Of a stretch of DNA of 64,000 bases, positions 43,134 through 51,320 are shown in pieces. This DNA comes from PXAP01 sp046483315 (GTDB lineage: Bacteria; Bacteroidota; Bacteroidia; Bacteroidales; PUMT01), in assembly GCA_046483315.1 (NCBI GenBank), contig JAWODJ010000058.1, positions 1 through 64,000 of the forward strand. Direction: 5' to 3'. Position 1 is the first letter of the stretch. Each line of letters starts with the position of its first letter. Position numbers and translations under genes: made by a program. The notes beneath the pieces were generated by a model, which was given only the letters and a program-made list of their open reading frames with translations, was not told the origin of the DNA and ran no database searches.

Positions 43134-44270
43134 TTAGTATACATGATGCTGTCCGCCTTCTTCCAGGTCTTCCGGATTGATCTTGTTTTTATCAATAGCT
43201 CTCCAGGTAAAGTAAATATAAGCAAGTACAACGGGGATAAAAAGTGAAATATAGCTCATGGCTGTAAGGGTATAGTGACTTGATGATGCATTTTCAATTG
43301 TCAGGGAGCTTTGAATGTCGTAAGAGGAGGGATAGAATGCAGTGTTGTTGTATCCAAGTATCCAGAACAGTGATAAAACAGTGGAAAATGTTCCGGGCCC
43401 TGCAAACCAGATACCCCGCCGGCTGTTTTTGAACCATGTTGAACCGATACCGTAAAGGACCAGTATGACTCCTGCAAGCAGAAGGAACAGTGCCACGGGC
43501 ATCTGAAGGTAATTATAAAGGTATTTGTTACTTTCCATGAAGACCCGGCTGTTCTGGGGATCATATGCATAGCCGTCGTGCATGAAAATACTCAGCATGA
43601 AAATCAGGAAGAATGCAAGAAAAACAAGGGCATTAATTCCCGTTTGCTTTTTTGCTCTTGCGATGACAGTCTCGGAGTTTATGCTGGTAATTATATACAG
43701 AGCTCCCAGTGTACGTGCAAGAAAAACCAGTGCAAAGCCAAGCGCTAAATTTACGGGGTTCAGCAACAGATCAAGTCCGTATAACTCCGACTGCCAGTAA
43801 GAAAGATTGTATTCGCTCCTCAGGAAATTGCTGCCTGTGAAAAAGCTTGATACCACCACACCAATGAGAAATGTGCCAAGAAATCCGTTTAAATAGAGAA
43901 ACCAGTCATAGGTTTTCTGACCCAGAACGTTGCCCTTTTTTCGCCTGAACTCGAACGAAACCGCCTGCAGTACAAAGCAGACCAGAAATAATTTCCATGC
44001 ATAATAGGCACCCCCGAATGTTGTGGCGTAGAAGAGGGGAAAAGAGGCAAACATTCCTGCTGCAAACATAATAAGGGTTGTGAATGTGAATTCCCATTTC
44101 CTGCCTATGGAGTTGATCACCATATTTCTTTCGTTAACGTTTTGCCCGAGAACACCTGTCAGGGTCTGCCCTCCCTGCACAAAGAGCAAAAATACAAGCA
44201 ATGACCCGACCACCGACATAAGGAACCACCAGTATTGCTGAAGCTGTAAATGGGTAAGTATTTCAAACAT
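43134..44270 (-). CDS. cydB: Cytochrome bd quinol oxidase subunit II
   Basis: A 378-residue membrane protein with about nine helices that pairs with CydA in the high-affinity bd oxidase. It shows the CydB pattern from QQYWWFLMSVVGSLLVFLLFVQGGQTL onward (given in parts: YWWFLMSVVG and FVQGGQTL). The ATG at 44270 lies within the cydA end (8-nt overlap). The open frame runs upstream to 44333, but that part is unlike CydB. Confidence 0.93.
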   Translation of the reverse strand: MFEILTHLQLQQYWWFLMSVVGSLLVFLLFVQGGQTLTGVLGQNVNERNMVINSIGRKWEFTFTTLIMFAAGMFASFPLFYATTFGGAYYAWKLFLVCFVLQAVSFEFRRKKGNVLGQKTYDWFLYLNGFLGTFLIGVVVSSFFTGSNFLRSEYNLSYWQSELYGLDLLLNPVNLALGFALVFLARTLGALYIITSINSETVIARAKKQTGINALVFLAFFLIFMLSIFMHDGYAYDPQNSRVFMESNKYLYNYLQMPVALFLLLAGVILVLYGIGSTWFKNSRRGIWFAGPGTFSTVLSLFWILGYNNTAFYPSSYDIQSSLTIENASSSHYTLTAMSYISLFIPVVLAYIYFTWRAIDKNKINPEDLEEGGQHHVY

Positions 44271-45813
44271 TATTGCCTCCTTTCTGCCGGGGACCTTTAC
44301 GGATGGCTGCCAGCATGATTTTATACTCGGCAATCACCAGGACAGTCAGCATAGCCGCAAACATCCAGAATGTCAACAATACAGCAGTTGTATTTATATT
44401 TGATGTGGAAATCATTGTGGGCAGCAATCCCTGGATCGTCCAGGGCTGACGTCCAACTTCGGCCACTATCCATCCTGCCATTGATGATATAAATGCCAGG
44501 GGGAAGCACCAGATGGCAAGACGTAAAAGCCATTTGTGGTTTTCCAGCCTGTTTTTGACAGTAAAAAAAACGATAAGGATAAACACCGGGACGAACAGTG
44601 AACCAAGGATTATCATTATCCTGAAGCTGTAGAAAACAAATGGTATGTTCGACATAATGCTCTCAGGCTCTGACAGGTGACCGTACCCCATATATTTGTA
44701 GTTTTCATCAAATATGGCTATCGACTCCTCCATCTGCAGGGTGTTGTTTACTGCACGGGCTTCCCTGTAGTTTTCGAGAGCTTCCAGGGCAGCCCTTCCC
44801 CTCTCTTTCTTTTCGGTGGCCGAAAGGATTCCGTAACGGTCGTTCCCGTAGACCAGGTCGTTGACTCCCGGGACAAAGGCATTGGCATTTTTATAACCAA
44901 GGAAGGAAAGCATTTTGGGAATTTCAATTTTCATCAGGAAATCATTTTCGCTGTCGCCGATTATTTTGGCGGGATTCAGGATACCGAAAAGAACCAGTCC
45001 CGCCCCTTCCTGACCGTCATACAGCCCTTCCATGGCTGCAAGCTTTGCAGGCTGGTGCTGTGCCACATTATATGCGGAGCGGTCGCCTGTAAGAACCACC
45101 ATTAAAATACCTGTAAGGCCGAAAACAGATGCTATCACCATGCTTCTTTTGGCCAGCATAACTTCTCTTCTTTTGAGAAGGTACCAGCTGCTAATGGCTA
45201 TTATGAAGAAAGCCCCGATTACAAAGCAGGAAGTGATGGTGTGGATAAATTTATTAACGGCAAAAGGTGAAAGCAGCACTGCCCAGAAATCGACCATTTC
45301 ATGCCTGGCAGTGTCAGGGTTGAAGCTCATTCCCACCGGGAGATTCATCCATGCATTTGCCGTTAGTATCCAGAGAGCCGAGAGGCTTGCCCCGAATGCC
45401 ACCAGCCAGCATGAAACAAGGTGAAATTTTTTACCCACTCTTCCCCAGCCGAAAAACATGACTGCTACGAAGGTGGATTCCAGAAAAAAGGCCATTATGC
45501 CCTCTGCTGCAAGGGGTGCACCGAAAATATCGCCGGCGATCCAGGAAAAGTTGGACCAGTTGGTACCGAACTCAAGACCGAGAATAATCCCGGTCCCCAC
45601 ACCTATGGCGAAATTGATGCCGAACAGTTTCGCCCAGAATTTTGCAATGCGTTCCCACTCAGGGTTGCCGGTTTTTAAATATATTGTCTGCGCAATGGCT
45701 ATTATGTAGGTGGTGCCAATAGTGACAGGGATAAACAGCCAGTGATACAGGACAACCATGGCAAACTGACCGCGCGACCAGTTGACAAGTGCAAAGTCAA
45801 TGTTTTCTATCAT
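44263..45813 (-). CDS. cydA: Cytochrome bd quinol oxidase subunit I
   Basis: A 516-residue catalytic subunit with haems b558, b595 and d. It starts MIENIDFALVNWSRGQFAM, with the first haem ligand His in VLYHWLFIPVTIG. The GRQPW segment (EVGRQPWTIQG) and the quinol loop (Q-loop) are in the middle. This oxidase takes electrons directly from quinol and works at low oxygen. I start at the ATG 45813; a TTG at 45840 is less likely. Its start lies inside the upstream DUF4492 gene (17-nt overlap). Confidence 0.95.
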   Translation of the reverse strand: MIENIDFALVNWSRGQFAMVVLYHWLFIPVTIGTTYIIAIAQTIYLKTGNPEWERIAKFWAKLFGINFAIGVGTGIILGLEFGTNWSNFSWIAGDIFGAPLAAEGIMAFFLESTFVAVMFFGWGRVGKKFHLVSCWLVAFGASLSALWILTANAWMNLPVGMSFNPDTARHEMVDFWAVLLSPFAVNKFIHTITSCFVIGAFFIIAISSWYLLKRREVMLAKRSMVIASVFGLTGILMVVLTGDRSAYNVAQHQPAKLAAMEGLYDGQEGAGLVLFGILNPAKIIGDSENDFLMKIEIPKMLSFLGYKNANAFVPGVNDLVYGNDRYGILSATEKKERGRAALEALENYREARAVNNTLQMEESIAIFDENYKYMGYGHLSEPESIMSNIPFVFYSFRIMIILGSLFVPVFILIVFFTVKNRLENHKWLLRLAIWCFPLAFISSMAGWIVAEVGRQPWTIQGLLPTMISTSNINTTAVLLTFWMFAAMLTVLVIAEYKIMLAAIRKGPRQKGGNNV

Positions 45814-46048
45814 AAATGGATTGTTTTTCGGTGTTGACAAGATCTCTGATTACCTGTTCACTTCGTTGTTCATCACTCTCGTAGTGAGGCGACAGGTATT
45901 TTGGGTAAAGGAAGCCTTTGAGAAAAACATAAAAAACCAAAAACTTGATAAATACGATTAAAATCAAAATCCTTGCCAGTGAGGGATTCCTTATAATGAT
46001 AAGAATGCCCGATGACATTTTAACTATCATGTTAAGAAGCTTCTTCAT
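45797..46048 (-). CDS. DUF4492 protein, cyd-associated membrane peptide
   Basis: An 83-residue protein with one membrane helix (LARILILIVFIKFLVFYVFL) followed by a short charged tail. The pattern FLYPKYLSPHYESDEQRSEQV fits DUF4492, which in Bacteroidota usually stands just before cydA. By position it may be a small bd-oxidase subunit like CydX in proteobacteria, but this is inference. It heads the cydAB operon. Confidence 0.8.
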   Translation of the reverse strand: MKKLLNMIVKMSSGILIIIRNPSLARILILIVFIKFLVFYVFLKGFLYPKYLSPHYESDEQRSEQVIRDLVNTEKQSIYDRKH

Positions 46049-46424
46049 TCGGCAGACAGATACAATGCTTATATCCCTGTAACTCCTGGGTTACCGGCCT
46101 GAGGATGACAGGCAGGGAGAAAACAGACAATCCAAATATCGAAAAAATGTTATTAAGAATGAAAATATATAAACACGGCAAAGCCGGCGACAATGCAACT
46201 GTAACATTAAGAACGGGCAGGGATTAAGTAACTGGATACCAATTTATAAGTTTTATTTTTTAATTATTTTTGTAAATTGCATTTACGGAGAATAATGTTA
46301 ATATCAGTACCAGCTTGCTTTGGTGTAAGAAATCAGTTGTTTTGTCAAATTGCCATAACCTTTTTTAATAATATACGTTATTACATATTAATAGGATAAC
46401 CAATTTGTTTTTAAAACACTAAAT
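46049..46424. other. Divergent intergenic region between the cyd operon and the DUF4114 gene
   Basis: This 376-bp A/T-rich gap holds the promoters of both directions. On the plus strand TATTTTTG (46265-46272) fits a -7 box. A short inverted repeat GTAAA/TTTAC follows it (46273-46287). No gene or RNA is recognised. Confidence 0.5.
46265..46272 (+). promoter_or_regulatory. -7 element upstream of the DUF4114 lipoprotein gene
   Basis: TATTTTTG matches TAnnTTTG. It would give a leader of about 145 nt. No strict -33 box is found. Confidence 0.35.
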
Positions 46425-48362
46425 ATGACAATCATGAAAGCATTAAGGTCTTTACTAATGATTTTTGCACTGTTTGCCTTGATACTGGCGGCATGTGAAA
46501 AGGATCCCGTTGAAGACCGTCTTAAACAGGAGGAAATGATTATTGACAATGATCTTTCCAGCCTGAGCAGGAGGGTAGGGATCATTGAAGGAGGCAGGGT
46601 AATGCCGATATTGCCCGTTGATCATATCACGGATACGAAAGGACTGAAGAGCGGCACTGTTCAGTCCCGGTATGAGATATATCTTCGGGCGGAGGTTGAC
46701 CCTCCGGTTTATGAAGGCAAAACGTTGCAGGCTTCCCACATCAAAATTGTCGGAAACAATGCTTTTGTGACTTACAACCGCCAGGGACCTGAGTACCTGG
46801 GAGGCGTCGATGTTTTCGATATTTCCGACATTGAAAACCCGGTGCTGATACAGGGCGTTGTTTTCCCTGAAAAGGATATCAGTTCAATTGATATTGATCC
46901 CCAGGGTACGGGGAATAATAACCATATATATCTTACCGGTGCCTATAATCCTGATTTTGATCAACTCGGACTGGAGTCGCCTGCAGTGGTTGAAAGGTTT
47001 ATTGCCAATAAGGCAAACCAGTTCATGCATATGGAAGATCCCCGTCAGTACAGGGACCTTCCAAGTTATGCCGGCAATGATGTAAGGTATCACAGTGCCG
47101 GTAACCAGGTTGTTTATGCTACTTCCGGGTCGGATGGCGGACTTACGATCCTGAACCAGGGAATGAACCAGACCCGGTATATTCCCATTTCCTATGCCCG
47201 TTCAATCGACACTGACGGTCAGCACCTTTTGGCATACAGTGCCGGGCAGAACAAACTGATAGTCATGAACATGAACGGTGATGTCGGGATGGAGATTCCC
47301 ACCGGAGGGGAGCATTTTGATGAGGACGGGAAATATCTGGAAGCCAAATCCATTGTAAGGCTTAAGGATAACCTGGCATTAGTTGCTGCCGGTACGGGAG
47401 GCATGGAGATATACAACATAGATAACGGTGAGAAAGTTGGTTCTCTGCCCAGGCCGGTTGAATTTGAGACTGCCGATACACCCCTTAACTATGTTACCAA
47501 CGGAGTTTCCGTTAATGAGAAGCTGGTGCTGGTTGCAAACGGTGGTTCGGGAGTACATATAGCTGAAATGGATGATTCAAAATCAGATATTGTCAGGTCA
47601 ATCGGTAAATTCATGTTTGAGTACGGCTCTTCTGCAAATTTTGTTGAAGCGCAGGACAACAAGGTTTTTGTTGCAACAGGAAAAGGGGGACTGAAAATAC
47701 TTGAAATTGTGGAACTGGAACCCACTGAGCCTTGTGAAACGCTTTGGGACAGGGTGGTAGAGCTTTTCCCCGAAAGGGGCAGTATCCACGAAGAAGATCA
47801 CCCCGCACATGACCTGTCGCAGGAGGGACTGCCCGGCACAATAGAACTTACCGATGAGGCACCTGTTTATATCACCTTCCTGCATAACGGCGCCGGCTGG
47901 CACAACAGGTTCGGATATTATGCATACCACAAAGACGATGTACCTGATTCGCCTGATGATATTGAAAAAAACATCATCTATTCTTACGTCAACGAAAACA
48001 CCAACGGTGAAGAAAGGCAGATGGGTGAAAGAGTCAGGCTGGGTGGAAATGAGACGGTTTTCCCTGCCGGCACCGTTATTGGTTTTTATATAGTTGCAGA
48101 TGGATGGGATCCGGATCTGAACCAGCAAAAAGAACCCAGGCACACTGTTTACACCACACCGGAATTCAATCCGTCAGGAGTGCGTAAGCATGTACTTTTT
48201 CTTGAGAAAGATTGCTTTAACATAGTGCTTGGCTTTGAGGATATGCTGGATGGCAGTGATGAGGATTTCAATGATATTATCTTCACAATTTCCAACGGTG
48301 ATGATATCTGGGGAGTGGAACACAATGATGCCATAGACACAGAGGGGCTTCCCGAAAAATAG
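46425..48362 (+). CDS. Beta-propeller lipoprotein with C-terminal DUF4114 domain
   Basis: A 645-residue surface or periplasmic lipoprotein (signal LFALILAAC). Residues about 100-430 form repeated blades of the LVIVD/propeller type, with motifs such as GGVDVFDISDIENPVLIQG, GGLTILN, GGMEIYNI, SGVHIAEM and GGLKILEI. Residues about 455-630 form a DUF4114 domain with VYITFLHNGAGWHNRFGYY, GTVIGFYIVADGW and the acidic GFEDMLDGSDEDFNDIIF motif. The Asp-rich loop suggests Ca2+ binding, as in related secreted proteins. Function is unknown, and adhesion or glycan contact is possible. An alternative start is the ATG at 46434. Confidence 0.8.
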   Translation: MTIMKALRSLLMIFALFALILAACEKDPVEDRLKQEEMIIDNDLSSLSRRVGIIEGGRVMPILPVDHITDTKGLKSGTVQSRYEIYLRAEVDPPVYEGKTLQASHIKIVGNNAFVTYNRQGPEYLGGVDVFDISDIENPVLIQGVVFPEKDISSIDIDPQGTGNNNHIYLTGAYNPDFDQLGLESPAVVERFIANKANQFMHMEDPRQYRDLPSYAGNDVRYHSAGNQVVYATSGSDGGLTILNQGMNQTRYIPISYARSIDTDGQHLLAYSAGQNKLIVMNMNGDVGMEIPTGGEHFDEDGKYLEAKSIVRLKDNLALVAAGTGGMEIYNIDNGEKVGSLPRPVEFETADTPLNYVTNGVSVNEKLVLVANGGSGVHIAEMDDSKSDIVRSIGKFMFEYGSSANFVEAQDNKVFVATGKGGLKILEIVELEPTEPCETLWDRVVELFPERGSIHEEDHPAHDLSQEGLPGTIELTDEAPVYITFLHNGAGWHNRFGYYAYHKDDVPDSPDDIEKNIIYSYVNENTNGEERQMGERVRLGGNETVFPAGTVIGFYIVADGWDPDLNQQKEPRHTVYTTPEFNPSGVRKHVLFLEKDCFNIVLGFEDMLDGSDEDFNDIIFTISNGDDIWGVEHNDAIDTEGLPEK

Positions 48363-48385
48363 TGATTTTTTTATGATTTTGCAGG

Positions 48386-48415
48386 GGTCGCCACCAAAAA
48401 AGGGGCGGCCTTTTT
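48386..48415 (+). terminator. Intrinsic terminator after the DUF4114 gene
   Basis: The stem GGTCGCC/GGCGGCC (48386-48392 with 48404-48410, one T-G pair) has an 11-nt A-rich loop and is followed by five T residues. The T-run also supplies the -33 TTTG of the next promoter. Confidence 0.8.
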
Positions 48416-48445
48416 GCATTAATAAAAAAACTACTTTTATTTTTG
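48413..48445 (+). promoter_or_regulatory. Promoter of the chorismate mutase gene
   Basis: TTTG (48413-48416) and TATTTTTG (48438-48445) are separated by 21 bp, a full Bacteroidota promoter. The predicted start near 48452 leaves about 11 nt before the ATG. The -33 box overlaps the T-tract of the preceding terminator. Confidence 0.65.
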
Positions 48446-48462
48446 CCTTCAAAACCATTATA

Positions 48463-48738
48463 ATGACAGAGCTGGAAAAATACCGGGAGAATATAGACCG
48501 GATCGACAAACAACTGATTAATCTTATGGCTGAACGATTCAGGTATTCAGCACAGATAGGCGCAATAAAAAAGAGTGAGGGGTTGTCAGTACTGCAATCG
48601 GAAAGGTGGGATGAGATTATCTCTTCAAGGAGGGAGTATGCCGCAAAAGCGGGACTTTCGGAGAAATTCACAGGGGAGATCTTTCAGCATATCCACGATG
48701 AGTCGATAAGGATACAGCAGGAAATTGCCGGCAGGTAA
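48463..48738 (+). CDS. Chorismate mutase (AroQ class)
   Basis: A 91-residue all-helical protein with the AroQ pattern. ELEKYRENIDRIDKQLINLMAERF is helix 1 with the catalytic-site Arg/Lys, followed by QIGAIKKSEGLSVLQSERW and EKFTGEIFQHIHDESIRIQQ. It converts chorismate to prephenate for Phe/Tyr synthesis. Unlike many Bacteroidota it is not fused here to prephenate dehydratase or DAHP synthase. I start at the ATG 48463, the only start that fits the family and the promoter. The open frame begins upstream at 48373 in the terminator. Confidence 0.88.
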   Translation: MTELEKYRENIDRIDKQLINLMAERFRYSAQIGAIKKSEGLSVLQSERWDEIISSRREYAAKAGLSEKFTGEIFQHIHDESIRIQQEIAGR

Positions 48739-48807
48739 TTTTTCAGCTTTTGCGCTGTTATGCCGGCATCGTTAGTGTCAGACCAGATATCTTAAGGCAG
48801 TTGTTTT

Positions 48808-49581
48808 TCAGGCCGGCTGACTTTGATCTTCCCTTTCGGGGGAAAAGACCAGGATAAGAGACAGCAGAATATACCAGATTATTATTACCGGTATGGCCAT
48901 GATGCCTAACCAGACCAGAAGAAGAATGGAGGGAAGCACGAAGAGGTACCTAATCCTGTTGCCGGTAAACCGGAAATGGTTGAACTTAATGTTGAACATA
49001 GGCAGGGGGACCACCATAAGAAGCGAAAGGATTATGCCCATTGACAACAGCACCCCGGTATTCAACAGCGCCTGCTGAATCCATCCTGTATCTGTGGTAA
49101 AGAGAATGTATCCTGCAGAGGCAATGAAAATGCCGGCTGCCGGAGAAGGGAGCCCGCTGAAAACATCATCCTGGTTTTGAGAAAGATTAAACATGGCAAG
49201 GCGGATGGCGGCAAATATTACCGGCATGAAGGATGTCGCAAGAATAATCGTTTCGGCGCCTGATAACATATCAAGGCTGAAAACCGGGGTTACTGTAACG
49301 AGTGACATTCTGAGCAGGTGGAAAAGTATAAAGGAGGGGGCTACACCGAAACTGACAATGTCGGCCAGGGAGTCCAGCTCTCTTCCAAAGTTTGAGTATG
49401 CACCAAGCAACCTTGCCGCCAGTCCGTCGGCAAAATCAAACACTCCTGCAACCAGTACCATCAGTCCCGCCAGCGCAATATCATGAAAGCTCAACATGAC
49501 AGCCATGCAGCCTGATAACAGGTTCAGCATGGTAAAGGTGCTTGGTACACTGTTTTTAAGTGATCTTAAAAGGCCGGCCAT
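48808..49581 (-). CDS. pssA: CDP-diacylglycerol--serine O-phosphatidyltransferase
   Basis: A 257-residue membrane enzyme of the CDP-alcohol phosphatidyltransferase family. It makes phosphatidylserine, which Psd then decarboxylates. The signature DG-x2-AR-x8-G-x3-D-x3-D is visible as DGLAARLLGAYSNFGRELDS followed by LAD. It has about eight helices. A 21-bp palindrome lies in the gap to the divergent PorV-like gene. Confidence 0.93.
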   Translation of the reverse strand: MAGLLRSLKNSVPSTFTMLNLLSGCMAVMLSFHDIALAGLMVLVAGVFDFADGLAARLLGAYSNFGRELDSLADIVSFGVAPSFILFHLLRMSLVTVTPVFSLDMLSGAETIILATSFMPVIFAAIRLAMFNLSQNQDDVFSGLPSPAAGIFIASAGYILFTTDTGWIQQALLNTGVLLSMGIILSLLMVVPLPMFNIKFNHFRFTGNRIRYLFVLPSILLLVWLGIMAIPVIIIWYILLSLILVFSPEREDQSQPA

Positions 49582-49620
49582 TATCAGATTATTTTAGATA
49601 TGCCCCGTGACGGGTGATTA

Positions 49621-49641
49621 TTTACAATAAATTATTGTAAA
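49621..49641. repeat. 21-bp perfect palindrome in the pssA/PorV-like divergent gap
   Basis: TTTACAATAA-a-TTATTGTAAA is an exact inverted repeat, 40 bp upstream of the pssA start and 86 bp upstream of the PorV-like start. It contains the same ACAATA/TATTGT elements as the palindrome before lon, in the opposite order. Confidence 0.5.
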
Positions 49642-49726
49642 AGTAAGTTAAAAATGATAGTTTGCATCGAAACAACCCTGAATTATATCTCATGGCAATC
49701 GTTTTAATAATTTTATTCTGCAAATA

Positions 49727-50815
49727 TTGAAAGGGAAACAGCATATCTGCATCTTTCTTTTTTCCTTGCTGAATCTTTTGGCATCAGGCGTTTATGGCCA
49801 GTCCGCCAAATATTCCAATGAATTTTTAAATGTTGGTGTGGGGGCCAGATCAATTGGTATGGGAAGGGCTTTTATTGCTTCTGCTGATGATGTTACCGCA
49901 GCTTACTGGAATCCGGCCGGACTTGCGGGATTGTCGGGAAGGCATCAGGCCGGACTGATGCATGCACAGTATTTTGCAGGTATTGCCAAATTTGATTACA
50001 TGGGTGCAGGAAGCCGGCTTGATGGAAAGAGTGCCCTGGGAGTCTCGGTTTTACGTTACGGGGTTGATGATATTCCCAATACTGTTGACCTGCTGGATGC
50101 CGGAGGAAATATTGACTATGACCGTATAACTACTTTTTCTGTTGCTGATTATGCCCTTCTGCTTTCATATTCACGGTCATCTGCTGTAAAAGGCCTGGAT
50201 CTTGGCGGCAATCTGAAGATCATAAGACGTCTGGTCGGCGAATTTGCTTCCGCCTGGGGGTTCGGGATAGACCTTGCAGCAAGGTATAAGGCAGATCACT
50301 GGGTTTTTGGTGCTGTTATGCGTGATGCCACAAGTACTTTCAACGCCTGGCAGTTCAATGACGAAAACCTTGTTATAGAGGTTGCCGATTCGGTATTTAA
50401 CCGTTCTCCGGACAATTCGCTGGAGCTTACGCTTCCCCGTTTGTACCTTGGGGTGGCACGTACCTTTACAATTAATGAAAAGATATCCCTCCTCACCGAA
50501 GTGAACGCGTCTGTCTCTTTTGACGGGAAAAGTTCTGCACTGTTGAGCAGCCGCCTGATCGGCACAGAGCCTGTGGCAGGCCTTGAAGTTAATTACGGAA
50601 ACCTGGTCTTTTTTCGTGCCGGACTTGGTAATCTGCAGCGAATTACTGAATTTGGCGGACAAAAACAGTTGCTGGCAGATCCTTCGGTTGGACTCGGACT
50701 CCAGCTGGGAGGTTTTTATCTTGATTATGCTATGAGCAATATTTCCCCGCGTACAATATCCCTGTATTCGAATATTTTTTCAGTGAGATATGTATTCGGA
50801 GGGAATGATGAATAA
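49727..50815 (+). CDS. PorV/PorQ-family outer-membrane barrel protein (type IX secretion)
   Basis: A 362-residue outer-membrane beta-barrel. After the signal peptide (ends SGVYG, then Gln) the family start FLNVGVGARSIGMGRAFIASADDVTAAYWNPAGLAG is present (given as GVGARSIGMGRAF and AAYWNPAGLAG). It ends in alternating strands closing with SVRYVFGG. PorV shuttles type IX cargo to the attachment machinery. PorQ and other relatives share the fold, so I do not fix the letter. No ATG lies before the signal peptide in frame, so the TTG at 49727 is the start. Confidence 0.85.
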   Translation: MKGKQHICIFLFSLLNLLASGVYGQSAKYSNEFLNVGVGARSIGMGRAFIASADDVTAAYWNPAGLAGLSGRHQAGLMHAQYFAGIAKFDYMGAGSRLDGKSALGVSVLRYGVDDIPNTVDLLDAGGNIDYDRITTFSVADYALLLSYSRSSAVKGLDLGGNLKIIRRLVGEFASAWGFGIDLAARYKADHWVFGAVMRDATSTFNAWQFNDENLVIEVADSVFNRSPDNSLELTLPRLYLGVARTFTINEKISLLTEVNASVSFDGKSSALLSSRLIGTEPVAGLEVNYGNLVFFRAGLGNLQRITEFGGQKQLLADPSVGLGLQLGGFYLDYAMSNISPRTISLYSNIFSVRYVFGGNDE

Positions 50816-50851
50816 CCAATTGTTTTTTATATATAACAGACCTGACCGGTA

Positions 50852-51274
50852 ATGAAGATCGCAGTTGATTTTGACGGAACCATAGTGGAAGATGCATATC
50901 CCGATATCGGCAAACCTATGCTTTTTGCATTTGAAACACTGAAAGAATTGCAAAAAATGAATCACCAGATTATCTTGTGGACGTACCGGACTGGTGCGGA
51001 GCTTGATGAGGCTGTCGGGTTTTGCAGGGAAAACGGCCTTGAGTTTTATGCTGTTAACCGAAGTTACCCGGAGGAGGCGTATGATGAGAGGGACAGCAGA
51101 AAAATCCATGCCCATATTTTTATTGACGACAGGAATCTCGGGGGGTTTCCGGGGTGGAGCAGGGTATGGCAAATGCTTGGCAGTGATGCTGACGGTAGCG
51201 ATAACACTATGTTCAACCCGCCGGACGGAAGGAGACCGGGTTTCTGGCAGAGGATACTGGGAAGGAGGATATGA
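50852..51274 (+). CDS. HAD-superfamily hydrolase (BT0820-like)
   Basis: A 140-residue small HAD protein. Motif I is DFDGTI (residues 6-11), the nucleophile and acid/base Asp. Motif II is WTYRTG and motif IV is IFIDDRN. Such compact HADs lack a cap and act on small phosphorylated substrates. It lies between a PorV-like gene and a glutaminyl cyclase gene, same strand, with short spacing of 36 and 46 nt. Confidence 0.8.
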   Translation: MKIAVDFDGTIVEDAYPDIGKPMLFAFETLKELQKMNHQIILWTYRTGAELDEAVGFCRENGLEFYAVNRSYPEEAYDERDSRKIHAHIFIDDRNLGGFPGWSRVWQMLGSDADGSDNTMFNPPDGRRPGFWQRILGRRI

Positions 51275-51320
51275 TAAATATTAATGAAACAGCCCGGCCG
51301 GCTAACAATAATTTATTCGA

